Shown in pieces: positions 17,625 through 25,472 of a DNA stretch of 41,400 bases; positions within the stretch are counted from its first letter, which is position 1, and every line of letters begins with the position of its first letter. The stretch lies in NCBI GenBank assembly GCA_003567005.1, contig PXBF01000063.1:1-41400 (forward strand), read 5' to 3'. Position numbers and translations under genes: made by a program. A model generated the notes under the pieces. That model made no database searches. It saw only the letters and a list, made by a program, of their open reading frames with translations, and was not told where the DNA came from. The DNA is from PVC group bacterium. Lineage in GTDB: Bacteria > Verrucomicrobiota > Kiritimatiellia > UBA8416.

Positions 17625-18520
17625 GATGACAGTTGCTCGCGAACTTCAAGGTAATGGTGGAGGGCATTGTCCAGTGGTTCATTCGTTATGATGCGTCCGT
17701 ATTGCACCTCAAGCTCATGGCACATATTTTCGACATCCTCGAGAAATTGCTGTAATCGAGCGGGATAATCATGGTGCAAATTACCAGCATCGATCACCAT
17801 GTCCTTGCCCGTCTCGCTGTCTTCGAGCACGATCTCGCCCGTGTAGGGGGGATTTATTTCCTCGGGGCTGAGGATGTGAAAGAAAAGCGTATCCATGTCT
17901 CGGAAGCGCAATTGTTCCAGAAATGCTCGTCCTTTTTGCAAATCGAAGAGTCCGTCGGTGATCAGGATTGCCAGTGAATGCTGTCGTAATTCTTCTGCGA
18001 ATGAGGATAGGTCCCCGAGGTCCACCAGGGTTCCGTCGGGTTGGGTCGTGCCGAGTTCGTGAAAGATGCGGTCGATGTGATCGGGCCGTGTACTTGGGGC
18101 CAAAATCTCTGGATGACGAGTTTTTCCCACAGTGGCCAGTCCGGGTGCATCCATCTGCGAAAGCATCAGTGATGCCAGACAGGCGGCAAGAATCTTGCCA
18201 TATGCGAACTTATTCGTGTTGCCTTTGCCGAAATCCATGGACTTGCTGGCATCGAGAAAGATATAGCCCCGAAAGTTCGTTTCCTGCCGGAACTGTCGAA
18301 TAAAGAGGTGGTCGCTACGGGCCCAGACCTTCCAGTCGACATCCTTGAGTGGGTCGCCCTGCATATAGGGGCGGTAGGCGACGAATTCCTGGCTGAATCC
18401 ACGCAGGGCGCTACGGTGATGTCCCTGAAGGAAGCCATTCACGAGGTACAGGGCGTTGAGAGCCAGGTCTTCGACAGCATTCAGTACGTCGTCATCGATG
18501 AGGATGGCGTTTGGTCGCAT
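17621..18520 (-). CDS. DUF58 domain protein
   Basis: A 299-residue soluble DUF58 protein. The family motif around DPLKDVDWKVWARSDHLFIRQF is at about residues 56-78, with the vWA-like FLDASKSMDFG next (DxSxS type), and a conserved LAILITDGLFD later. DUF58 proteins sit beside MoxR ATPases in most bacteria and are thought to be their substrates or adaptors. The gene lies 12 bases behind moxR and overlaps the BatA-type gene by four bases. Confidence 0.88.
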   Translation of the reverse strand: MRPNAILIDDDVLNAVEDLALNALYLVNGFLQGHHRSALRGFSQEFVAYRPYMQGDPLKDVDWKVWARSDHLFIRQFRQETNFRGYIFLDASKSMDFGKGNTNKFAYGKILAACLASLMLSQMDAPGLATVGKTRHPEILAPSTRPDHIDRIFHELGTTQPDGTLVDLGDLSSFAEELRQHSLAILITDGLFDLQKGRAFLEQLRFRDMDTLFFHILSPEEINPPYTGEIVLEDSETGKDMVIDAGNLHHDYPARLQQFLEDVENMCHELEVQYGRIITNEPLDNALHHYLEVREQLSS

Positions 18521-18532
18521 GGCTATACCCGA

Positions 18533-19537
18533 TTATGTTGTTTCGCTAATGGCAGAAAAGACGTTTTCCAGCAGTTCGTTGGTGCTGACGCCCTTGGTCC
18601 GTGCTTTGAAGCTGGGCAAGATGCGATGACTGAGAACTTGCCGTGCGACAGCACGTACGCCTTCAAAGTCGGCACAAGGTCGTCCGGTCATGGCCGCACG
18701 GGCTTTGGCGCCGAGGATGAGATACTGCGAGGCGCGGGGTCCGGCTCCCCAGCGGAGTAGCTCATCCAATCCGGCTGCACAATGCGGTGAGCCCGGTCGG
18801 GTGGCCGATGCGAGTCGTACGGCGTAGGCGATGACATCACGTGACACCGGCATGGCGCGTACGCCCTGTTGTATCTCGATCAGTTCCTTCTCACTTATAA
18901 CGGGGGTTAGTTCCGGGCGTGCATTGCCGGTTGTTTCGCTCACGACCTCGATTTCTTCCTCGACGGATGGATAATCCATATCGATCGAGAGCATGAATCG
19001 GTCCGAGGCCGCCTCGGGAAGCGGGTAGGTGCCTTCCTGTTCGATGGGGTTTTGGGTGGCAAAGACATGGAAGACACGGGGCAGCGGGTACGTGATGCCA
19101 CCGATGGTGACTTGGCGTTCCTGCATGGCCTGTAGCATAGCCGACTGGGTACGCGGGGGGGTGCGGTTGATTTCGTCGGCGAGGAGTAGGTTCGTAAAGA
19201 TGGGTCCCTTTAGGAAGCGCCGCTCACGCTGTCCGGTAGCTGTATCCTCCTGGATAATATCCGTGCCCGTGATATCCGTTGGCATGAGGTCGGGGGTGAA
19301 CTGTACGCGGTTGAAATGCAGATGGACGGATTCCGAGAGAGAGCGGATGAGAAGCGTTTTGGCCAGTCCCGGTACGCCGGTCAAGAGTGCGTGCTCGCCG
19401 CAGATCATTGCGAGCAGGACATCTTCCACGACGCGGGTTTGTCCAACAATGGCTTTGGCCACTTCCTGCTTCAAGAGAGAAATGCGGTGCAGCATCATGG
19501 TGGACAAGTCGGTTTCGGGCGGGGTGACTGTTGTCAT
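18533..19537 (-). CDS. moxR: MoxR-family AAA+ ATPase
   Basis: A 334-residue MoxR ATPase. GVPGLAKT (Walker A, Lys60) is the variant typical of MoxR, Walker B plus the following segment reads LLADEINRTPPRTQSAMLQ, and the sensor region ATQNPIEQEGTYPLPEAASDRF is diagnostic. MoxR proteins act as chaperone-like motors for vWA-containing proteins, and here four cassette partners follow. The start ATG 19537 has GGAG six to seven bases upstream. The frame remains open further upstream to 19702, but those residues look unlike MoxR and would run into the divergent gene, so I reject the extension. Confidence 0.93.
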   Translation of the reverse strand: MTTVTPPETDLSTMMLHRISLLKQEVAKAIVGQTRVVEDVLLAMICGEHALLTGVPGLAKTLLIRSLSESVHLHFNRVQFTPDLMPTDITGTDIIQEDTATGQRERRFLKGPIFTNLLLADEINRTPPRTQSAMLQAMQERQVTIGGITYPLPRVFHVFATQNPIEQEGTYPLPEAASDRFMLSIDMDYPSVEEEIEVVSETTGNARPELTPVISEKELIEIQQGVRAMPVSRDVIAYAVRLASATRPGSPHCAAGLDELLRWGAGPRASQYLILGAKARAAMTGRPCADFEGVRAVARQVLSHRILPSFKARTKGVSTNELLENVFSAISETT

Positions 19538-19582
19538 AGTATACTCCGGTATCGGATTTATTTTTTCTCGTGTATGATGCAT

Positions 19583-19598
19583 ATTATCACATGGTGAT
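19583..19598 (-). promoter_or_regulatory. Candidate promoter/operator of the moxR cassette
   Basis: On the minus strand TGTGATAAT (19591 down to 19583) is an extended -10 element; no good -35 is visible. A perfect five-base inverted repeat, ATCAC-atg-GTGAT (19586-19598), overlaps it and would suit a dimeric regulator. Both calls are by eye. Confidence 0.35.
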
Positions 19599-19642
19599 CC
19601 AAGGGAAAACCGTTGTTCACAAAATAATCGACAATTCCCTCC

Positions 19643-19660
19643 GCAAGCGTGATGCTTTGA
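19643..19660. repeat. 18-base repeat, copy 2
   Basis: GCAAGCGTGATGCTTTGA here is identical to bases 4225-4242. It contains a small hairpin (AAGC-GTGAT-GCTT). This copy lies in the leader of the DUF4139-like gene; the other lies directly at the 3' end of the DUF481 gene. Confidence 0.6.
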
Positions 19661-19684
19661 GCAGGAGATAGAAAGGAGCGAAAC

Positions 19685-21256
19685 GTGAAAAAGACAGGGC
19701 ATTATCCAGTTGTTAGCTTGTTACAGATTGCAATTGCATTGCTGTCAATCGGTACGTTTTATTTGGCCCAAGCGAGTGAAAACCCTTATGTGTGGAAGCC
19801 GCGTGTTACTGCATTATCCGTTTATAAGGATGGGCATGGCTTTTTTCAGCGGGAAGGCCCCGTGAAGCTGCATGACGGATGGGGGCTCATGGAAGCATTC
19901 CCTCCCGCCGCGTTTGGTACTTTGGCGATCTATTCGCACAAGGAGTCCGAAACCGTCGACACGGTCATTTCGGGGTCTGCCGTGGTGGTGGATTTTGACG
20001 ATCCTGCGATAGGCATGGATGATGATCGCAAGCACGATCTACTCTCTACGTACAGGGATCTTACGCTTGAATTACGTTATACGCAATATGGCAGGGATCA
20101 GAAGGCCGTCGGTCGGCTGGTATCGATTGGGACAGAATATGTTGTGCTTGAGGCAGAAGACAACAATTATGCCGTACCTATTGCGGGTATTTCGCGTCTA
20201 CAGATACTCGGGGCGCCGGCGCGATTCCATGTACGTTCAGAAACAGGTGAAGAGCCTGTTGAAACGACATTAGGCATGATCTATCTGCGCAAGGGCGTCA
20301 CATGGATTCCCGAGTATACGCTCACGCTGCTCGACGACTCCACCGCAGAGCTGGTCTTACGGGGAACGTTGGTGAACGAAGCTGAAGACATCATTGATGG
20401 CGACGTCCATTTTGTTATCGGCGTGCCGTATTTTCGTCACAACGAATTACTGACTCCCGTTGCGGTTGGTCAGGTTGTACGGGGTATCAGCGGTATGGCT
20501 CCCCGTGAAGTCATGACGCAGGTGGCTACGCGGGCAGGGGCAGCACGAGATGTTCGATCCGATCCCTTTGCTGTTGTAGATCAAGCCGTGCCTGTAGGAG
20601 TGCGTGACTTGCGGGAAGCAACGGGGAATCTTCCGCAGTGGGAAGGAGCTGGCGCAAACGATTTTACGGTTTACACGCGCGGGGGATTAACGGTTCGTCA
20701 GGGTGAGCGGGCGATCGTTAGGCTTTTTGCGAACGAGATTCGTTATGGCCATATTTATCGATGGTCGCCTCCAGGGGATATCGAACATTATCTTGTATTG
20801 CACAATGAGACGGGTACCGCATGGACGACCGGTCCCTGTCTTGTGAGTAGTGATGGAAAAGCATTAAGCGAGGACTTGCTGAAGTACGTTCCTGTTGGTG
20901 GGAGAGGTGAGCTGCGTGTCAGTACGGCGATCAATATTGCCCATAACCAGAGGGAAGAAGAGGTGGACCGGAAATTGAAAGCCCATCAGCCATCTCACAA
21001 TGTTTTTCTAGATTTGGTGACTCTTGACGGTGTGCTTACGCTGAACAACTTTGGTCGCGAAACCGCCGATGTCGTTGTCGATCTCACGCTTGCGGGTAGG
21101 CCTTTGGCAGCATCGGAGGGTGGCCGTATCTCTCAGGATGCATCGAGTCTACAGCTACAGGAACGTGTCGGGCATGTACATTGGCGTGTAGCGTTAGAGG
21201 CAGGGGAAACAAAAGAACTGACATACCAATATGAGCGTTATGTTCGTTCGCAGTAG
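19685..21256 (+). CDS. Secreted protein with DUF4139-like region
   Basis: A 523-residue protein with an N-terminal signal sequence (helix about 9-25, ending FYLAQASEN), so exported or anchored at the membrane. The middle contains LGMIYLRKGVTWIPEYTLTL followed by LVLRGTLVNEAEDIIDGDVHFV. This resembles the DUF4139 pattern of a conserved Trp-x-Pro-x-Tyr strand followed by 'V N...' barrel strands. The rest is beta-rich with no catalytic motif I recognise. The start is GTG 19685, with AAAGGAG at 19672-19678 six bases upstream. It is divergent from the moxR cassette and shares its 147-base control region, so coregulation is plausible. Confidence 0.65.
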   Translation: MKKTGHYPVVSLLQIAIALLSIGTFYLAQASENPYVWKPRVTALSVYKDGHGFFQREGPVKLHDGWGLMEAFPPAAFGTLAIYSHKESETVDTVISGSAVVVDFDDPAIGMDDDRKHDLLSTYRDLTLELRYTQYGRDQKAVGRLVSIGTEYVVLEAEDNNYAVPIAGISRLQILGAPARFHVRSETGEEPVETTLGMIYLRKGVTWIPEYTLTLLDDSTAELVLRGTLVNEAEDIIDGDVHFVIGVPYFRHNELLTPVAVGQVVRGISGMAPREVMTQVATRAGAARDVRSDPFAVVDQAVPVGVRDLREATGNLPQWEGAGANDFTVYTRGGLTVRQGERAIVRLFANEIRYGHIYRWSPPGDIEHYLVLHNETGTAWTTGPCLVSSDGKALSEDLLKYVPVGGRGELRVSTAINIAHNQREEEVDRKLKAHQPSHNVFLDLVTLDGVLTLNNFGRETADVVVDLTLAGRPLAASEGGRISQDASSLQLQERVGHVHWRVALEAGETKELTYQYERYVRSQ

Positions 21257-21288
21257 CGTTTACACGAGTAATCGTTTGGGGTGTGCTT

Positions 21289-21411
21289 CTAACCCGCATA
21301 TCTCACAAGCCATCTACTGCGAGCGCGAATCGCCCGCCACACTTCGACGCGAACCCGTTATGACGCCCGCTTCACACTCTCGCTACGAAGTTTGTGAGAT
21401 ATGCGGGCTAA
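21289..21411. mobile_element. MITE-like palindromic element, internally deleted copy
   Basis: A 115-base element (21293-21407) with perfect 16-base terminal inverted repeats, CCCGCATATCTCACAA on the left and its complement on the right (21392-21407). It is flanked by a direct four-base CTAA (21289-21292 and 21408-21411), as expected of a target-site duplication. The interior is also an imperfect palindrome. It has no coding capacity. Compared with the copy at 41292 it lacks 59 internal bases, with the microhomology TCGC at the junction. It lies between the convergent DUF4139-like and GT4 genes, where its hairpin might also stop transcription. Confidence 0.82.
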
Positions 21412-21472
21412 ATCTTGCATCCAGATTCCCTCGCGGGTTGGGCACGCATGAGGCGTTTTGCTTTGTCCCCCG

Positions 21473-22633
21473 TTAGGCGCCGTTCTGATTGCGTTGGGCA
21501 ATTTGGGTCAGGATGTTTTCGATCTCTTGCAGACGGTCTTGTAGCAGGTGTTTTCGGGCTGATGCAAGCGCTTGGGTTTTGCGCGTTTGCAGAAGGGATG
21601 GCTGGGTTGCATCCAGCAGGTGCAGGGTGATTTGGTCTACGTATGTGTGATCGGGAACGACCCAGCCATTCACGTTGTGTTCAATAATTTCGCTAGCGCC
21701 GTTCTGTGTTGTGGTGATGACGGGAATGCCTGCAGCTAGCGCTTCGACCGTGACATTGGCGAACGGGTCATAATGACTAGGAAGCAGGAGTAGATCTGCC
21801 GCAGCGTAGAGGGATTCACAGGCGTATGTGCAGCCCGCAAAATGGATATGTGCATCGATCCCGCAGCGTATCGCTTGCCGCTGGTAGCGGTAGGGGTGTC
21901 CACGGCCACATACGAGCAAATGCCAGTTATGTCCATCGGGATGCTGGTGGGCCATTGCAAGTGCCTCGATAGCAGTCGCGAGGCCTTTTCGATGGAAGTC
22001 GTGTCCTGCAAACAATGCGACCAGGGCTGATGCGGGGATGCCGTGTTCTGTCCGGATCGACTCGTGCCATTGCGTTTTTTGTTCGGCGGACAAGGTGTTT
22101 GCCGAAGCACCATTATGGACAACATGAATTTTGTTTGCAATTGATGGATAGTGTTGGCACAGGGTATTCTTGATAAGATGCGAGTTGGCGATGATCGCAC
22201 GGGTATGGGGTGTGAGTAGGGAGTTGCGTTCGGCAGATAAGTCGTACCATCGTTTCGGGTAAAACGGGGCCATACATTGTGCGGCCCCGTTCCATTTTCG
22301 TTGCGTTTTGTAGTTCCAGTATTGTGCTTCTACGCCGCCCCCCGGGCGGATCACATGTGCGCCCCATGTTTTCTGTTCGCCATAGGTTACATCTGCACCG
22401 GACTGTTGCAACGCGGATGCAAGCGCGCGGCCTGTGATCCAGTCCCTACGATAGCGGGGTCGAAATGCAGGTAGGGGTAATGTGTTGATTTGTATGTCAG
22501 GTCTGGCATTGCCTTGGTAGGTGTATACCAGAACCTCGTGCCCACCTGCGGCAAGATACTCGGCTAAGCGCATGCTGAAATGCTCTTGCCCACCGACGGG
22601 ACAAAACTTGCGGACGCCTAGTGCAACTTTCAT
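21473..22633 (-). CDS. WaaG-like family 4 glycosyltransferase
   Basis: A 386-residue GT-B enzyme. The N terminus LGVRKFCPVGGQEHFSMRLAEYL resembles the acceptor-side start of WaaG/RfaG (LPS core glucosyltransferase). The GT4 donor half shows GHDFHRKGLATAIEAL, AADLLLLPSHYDPFANVTVEAL and GIPVITTTQNGASEII, including the E-x7-E-type donor-site region. It probably adds a hexose to a lipopolysaccharide core or similar lipid-linked glycan at the inner membrane. I chose ATG 22633, because the residues encoded upstream are low-complexity and unlike the family. It faces away from the sulfotransferase gene at 22969 and is probably part of the surface-glycan region. Confidence 0.85.
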   Translation of the reverse strand: MKVALGVRKFCPVGGQEHFSMRLAEYLAAGGHEVLVYTYQGNARPDIQINTLPLPAFRPRYRRDWITGRALASALQQSGADVTYGEQKTWGAHVIRPGGGVEAQYWNYKTQRKWNGAAQCMAPFYPKRWYDLSAERNSLLTPHTRAIIANSHLIKNTLCQHYPSIANKIHVVHNGASANTLSAEQKTQWHESIRTEHGIPASALVALFAGHDFHRKGLATAIEALAMAHQHPDGHNWHLLVCGRGHPYRYQRQAIRCGIDAHIHFAGCTYACESLYAAADLLLLPSHYDPFANVTVEALAAGIPVITTTQNGASEIIEHNVNGWVVPDHTYVDQITLHLLDATQPSLLQTRKTQALASARKHLLQDRLQEIENILTQIAQRNQNGA

Positions 22634-22968
22634 ATAAGATTTCTCGATGCGATTCGTTTTTGTTGTCGTTGGTATCGTACTGTAAGGAGAAGGCGGGTTA
22701 AATGCCAGCAATTCTCATTATGGAGGGAGCCGTGTACGTGCGTCCCTGCGAACGTTGTATGATCAGAGCCAAACGCGTTATTCGTATCGGCGTTCCCATG
22801 GTCCAGCGAAGCCACAGCGCGAAGCCGGCATTTACACGCGATGGCATTCATAATGAGAATTGCGGGTACATGCGTAAAGGATATTGCGTTTGTTTGTGTT
22901 GATATGGTTGTATTTTGTTCATGAATGGCAATGGTGATGGCGACGGTAACGGAACACAGGAGTAGGGT
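22634..22968. other. 335-base divergent intergenic region
   Basis: Between the GT4 and sulfotransferase starts. It holds the palindromic element at 22705-22866 and, just left of it, GCGGGTTAA (22693-22701), which reads as the outer end of the same element family (TTAACCCGC) in reverse. The rest should contain both divergent promoters, but I cannot place them. Open frames inside the palindrome look like chance. Confidence 0.5.
22705..22866. repeat. Second, divergent palindromic MITE-like element
   Basis: A 15-base perfect inverted repeat, GCAATTCTCATTATG (22708-22722) and its complement (22849-22863), with matching CC/GG just outside, bounds 162 bases. The arms continue to pair loosely. The right end, read inward, is CCCGCAATTCTCA, which differs from the 21293 family end CCCGCATATCTCA at only two bases. 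No exact target duplication is seen, as in an old copy. It fills most of the 335-base gap between the divergent GT4 and sulfotransferase genes. Confidence 0.6.
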
Positions 22969-23733
22969 ATGTTTGGGTGGTTTTCCCGGTCGCAGCGTGT
23001 TGCTTTTGTGATTGCCGGTGTGCAGAAAGGCGGGACAACGGCGTTGTTTGAGAATCTCAAACAGCATGCGGGGCTCAATATGCCGCGTCGGAAAGAGTGT
23101 CATTATTTCAATACGGATGGATACTTTGAGACTGCAGGCAACGGGGAGCGGATGTATCATGCGATGTTTTCGCGCATGAAACGAGGCCAGATACGGGGTG
23201 AGGCCACGCCGGGCTATCTGTATTGTCCGGAGGCGCCTGCGCGCATGCTGCATTACAACCCGGCGATGCGGGTCATCGTATTATTGCGGGATCCGGTTGC
23301 GCGAGCTTATTCGCAGTGGGTCATGGAGAGACGCCGTGGGCTGGAAGAACTGGATTTTGCTGCCGCCATTCAGGCGGAACCAGCGCGGTTGCGCATGCAG
23401 CCGAAGCATCCGGTTTATTCGTATGTTGATCGCGGGCGGTATGCGGAGCAGTTGCGTCATTTGTGGCGTTGGATTCCGCGGGCGCAAACACTGGTTTTGC
23501 GCAGTGCGGCTTTATTGCAGGATCCGGAAGAAACATTGGCGGCGGTTTGCCGTTTTTTGGGGATCGTCCCGCTGGCGGATGAACAGATTATTCGTGCTCC
23601 TGTATTTACGCAGTCGTATGAGAGGGAAATAGACCGCGCAACATGGGATCGTTTGATGGTCCGGCTCGAGCCGGATATTCGGGAATTAGAATCGCTTTTG
23701 GGGTGGAATTGCGGGGATTGGTTAGCGTCGTGA
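22969..23733 (+). CDS. Sulfotransferase (PAPS-dependent)
   Basis: A 254-residue sulfotransferase of the heparan-sulfate/NDST-like type. The 5'-phosphosulfate loop is GVQKGGTTAL (residues 17-26), and the 3'-phosphate motif is LLRDPVARAYSQW. RRKECHYFNTD is the usual segment following the loop. It transfers sulfate from PAPS to a hydroxyl or amine, here probably a sugar of a surface glycan. No signal peptide is seen, so it should act in the cytosol. ATG 22969 has AGGAG at 22958-22962. The 3' end overlaps the convergent GT2 gene by 12 bases. Confidence 0.9.
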   Translation: MFGWFSRSQRVAFVIAGVQKGGTTALFENLKQHAGLNMPRRKECHYFNTDGYFETAGNGERMYHAMFSRMKRGQIRGEATPGYLYCPEAPARMLHYNPAMRVIVLLRDPVARAYSQWVMERRRGLEELDFAAAIQAEPARLRMQPKHPVYSYVDRGRYAEQLRHLWRWIPRAQTLVLRSAALLQDPEETLAAVCRFLGIVPLADEQIIRAPVFTQSYEREIDRATWDRLMVRLEPDIRELESLLGWNCGDWLAS

Positions 23734-24636
23734 GATATTGGTTTTGAGTCTGTTGAGGCGATAGCGTATGGCATGTGTCGCCATGCGCATGTATCCGAAT
23801 TCCTGCCGCAGGTTACGGTGTATGTTGTTTGCCTGGGGGTGGCCTTCTTTTCGCATCCGGCGCATGATGCGGTATCGATGACGATCCCGGTATGGTTGCG
23901 GGCTGTAGCGCGCATACAATTCCAATTCCTCGAGACGGTGTAATCCTATTTTCCGGTTATACTCTGTTTGTTGTTGGGGATGCTTACGGAAGGCGCAGAG
24001 CGGTTCACAGAGATAGTACATGTTGCCTTGTTGTAGCAAGTGCAGCCACATTTCGAGATCAACGAATTGCTGGAGGGATGCATCGAATCCACGCGATGCC
24101 ATGTTTTTGCGGAAGAGTACAGCGGAAGGTTCGCCGATGGAGTTCAGGTGTTCCGGGATCACTCGCATGAGATGCTGGCTGATCCATTGTTGCGGGGTAA
24201 TCAGGCAGTTGGTACTGGCATATGGGCGGAGGGGATCGATTGCATGTGTGTTTTCATCTATCTGTTTACGCGCGCTGGTTACGAAAGCGATATGCGGATC
24301 TGCGTCCAGGATGTCTGCCATCCGGGTAATGGCGGAAGGGGAGCAGATGAGATCATCTGCCATAAGCAAGCGGATGTAGTCGCCACGTGCTTGTTGCAGG
24401 CACCAATTCCAATTGGCGACCATGCCGAGGTTACGAGCATGGCGATGATAGCGAATGCGCGTGTCTTTGCGTGCATATGCTTGACAGATATCGTGCGAAT
24501 GATCGTTGGAAGCATCGTCAGCGATCAGAATCTCGAGTTCATGGTAGTCTTGCTGTAGTACGGAATCGAGGGTTTCAGGCAAGAAGCGTGCGTAATTGTA
24601 GTTGGGGATGAGGATACTGACTCGACTTGTACTCAT
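23722..24636 (-). CDS. Family 2 glycosyltransferase
   Basis: A 304-residue GT-A enzyme. VSILIPNYNYARFLPETLDS and LEILIADDASND are the nucleotide-binding motifs, and the DxD-type acid pair is in LLMADDLICS. The Arg/Tyr/His-rich C terminus (about 240-304) is basic. It is likely cytosolic and adds a sugar to a cell-surface polysaccharide. The start overlaps the stop of the upstream sulfotransferase gene by four bases (ATGA), so the two are translated together. Donor and acceptor are unknown. Confidence 0.88.
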   Translation of the reverse strand: MSTSRVSILIPNYNYARFLPETLDSVLQQDYHELEILIADDASNDHSHDICQAYARKDTRIRYHRHARNLGMVANWNWCLQQARGDYIRLLMADDLICSPSAITRMADILDADPHIAFVTSARKQIDENTHAIDPLRPYASTNCLITPQQWISQHLMRVIPEHLNSIGEPSAVLFRKNMASRGFDASLQQFVDLEMWLHLLQQGNMYYLCEPLCAFRKHPQQQTEYNRKIGLHRLEELELYARYSPQPYRDRHRYRIMRRMRKEGHPQANNIHRNLRQEFGYMRMATHAIRYRLNRLKTNISRR

Positions 24637-25472
24637 GCTTCGTATCCGAATGCTTGCAGGCGATGTTTATGCGCTTGCGCGAAATCAGTCAGGTCGGGGT
24701 TTTGGCGGTAGGCATGTACGCGCTGGTTGTCCAGCTCTGGATATTGGCGGGCTCGTGCGAGGTTGGGGCACTTACAGAAGGTACATATCCTTTCCATTGT
24801 AGTAACGGGGTCTGATATAAGGTTTTCATATTTTAGGACATATGATGCGGTAGGGGCTGTTTTGTGCAGGTTCCCTATGGCGGTTTGGTATTCTTCCCAG
24901 AGGGAAAAGGCACCCTCAAGAGTCAAACAGCGTGCGGATCCTGTTATTAGCCTGTGGGGTGGAGGTGTTTTGGTGGCACGCCATTGTCCCATTTCGTGGC
25001 GGGCGCGGGTGGTTAAACTTTGTGCAACATCAACGCCGTGTCGCGTGATGAGCACAATGCGCGCCTGGGGAAATACCTTTTGCCAAATGGGGAATGTGAA
25101 GGTATTACGAGGATCTTTCCAGCCCCATGGGGGAGCATGGTTGGTAAAGTGCGGGGGGTGTAGTTGTTTGCCCCAGAATGCTTTTCGTGCTGGAGCTGTT
25201 TCGAGCGCCATGCGCAGTTGTGCTACGGCATTGTGTTGGAGGGGCATGATGTTTTTTGAGAAGGTGGCAGGATGATCCCAGCGGTTGCCGGTTTGTTCGA
25301 GCAACCATTCGTTCCATCGCAAGAAGAGCAGGGATTCTTTGTTGGGGTCGAGATCATGCCCAATATGCAGGTATTCCTCGCGCAGCAGTTTAACGAGTAA
25401 AGATGTTCCGGCACGGTGCATACCACCGATTAGAATGGGGGTGGCACTTTCAATGGATGATCTGGTGATCAT
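24633..25472 (-). CDS. Sulfotransferase, second copy
   Basis: A 279-residue sulfotransferase. The PAPS loop is GGMHRAGTSLLVKLL and the 3'-phosphate motif is LITRHGVDVAQSLTTR. ATG 25472 follows AGGAG at a five-base spacing. The reading frame extends upstream to 25685, but that stretch is another frame of the exporter gene and unlike the family. The start lies 23 bases inside the end of the MsbA-like gene, which implies translational coupling. It is not a close copy of the plus-strand enzyme. The probable substrate is the glycan made by the neighbouring transferases. Confidence 0.88.
   Translation of the reverse strand: MITRSSIESATPILIGGMHRAGTSLLVKLLREEYLHIGHDLDPNKESLLFLRWNEWLLEQTGNRWDHPATFSKNIMPLQHNAVAQLRMALETAPARKAFWGKQLHPPHFTNHAPPWGWKDPRNTFTFPIWQKVFPQARIVLITRHGVDVAQSLTTRARHEMGQWRATKTPPPHRLITGSARCLTLEGAFSLWEEYQTAIGNLHKTAPTASYVLKYENLISDPVTTMERICTFCKCPNLARARQYPELDNQRVHAYRQNPDLTDFAQAHKHRLQAFGYEA

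Noticed and set aside
19538..19702. Upstream extension of moxR
   Set aside because: The extra 55 residues are unlike MoxR, and the frame would overlap the start of the divergent gene; ATG 19537 has a good ribosome site.
21231..21476. Open frame of 81 codons covering the 21293 element
   Set aside because: It reads through the inverted repeat and overlaps the end of the DUF4139-like gene; no coding signal.
22702..22902. Cys-rich open frame of 66 codons between GT4 and sulfotransferase
   Set aside because: It coincides with the palindromic element, lacks a ribosome site and has no recognisable protein features.
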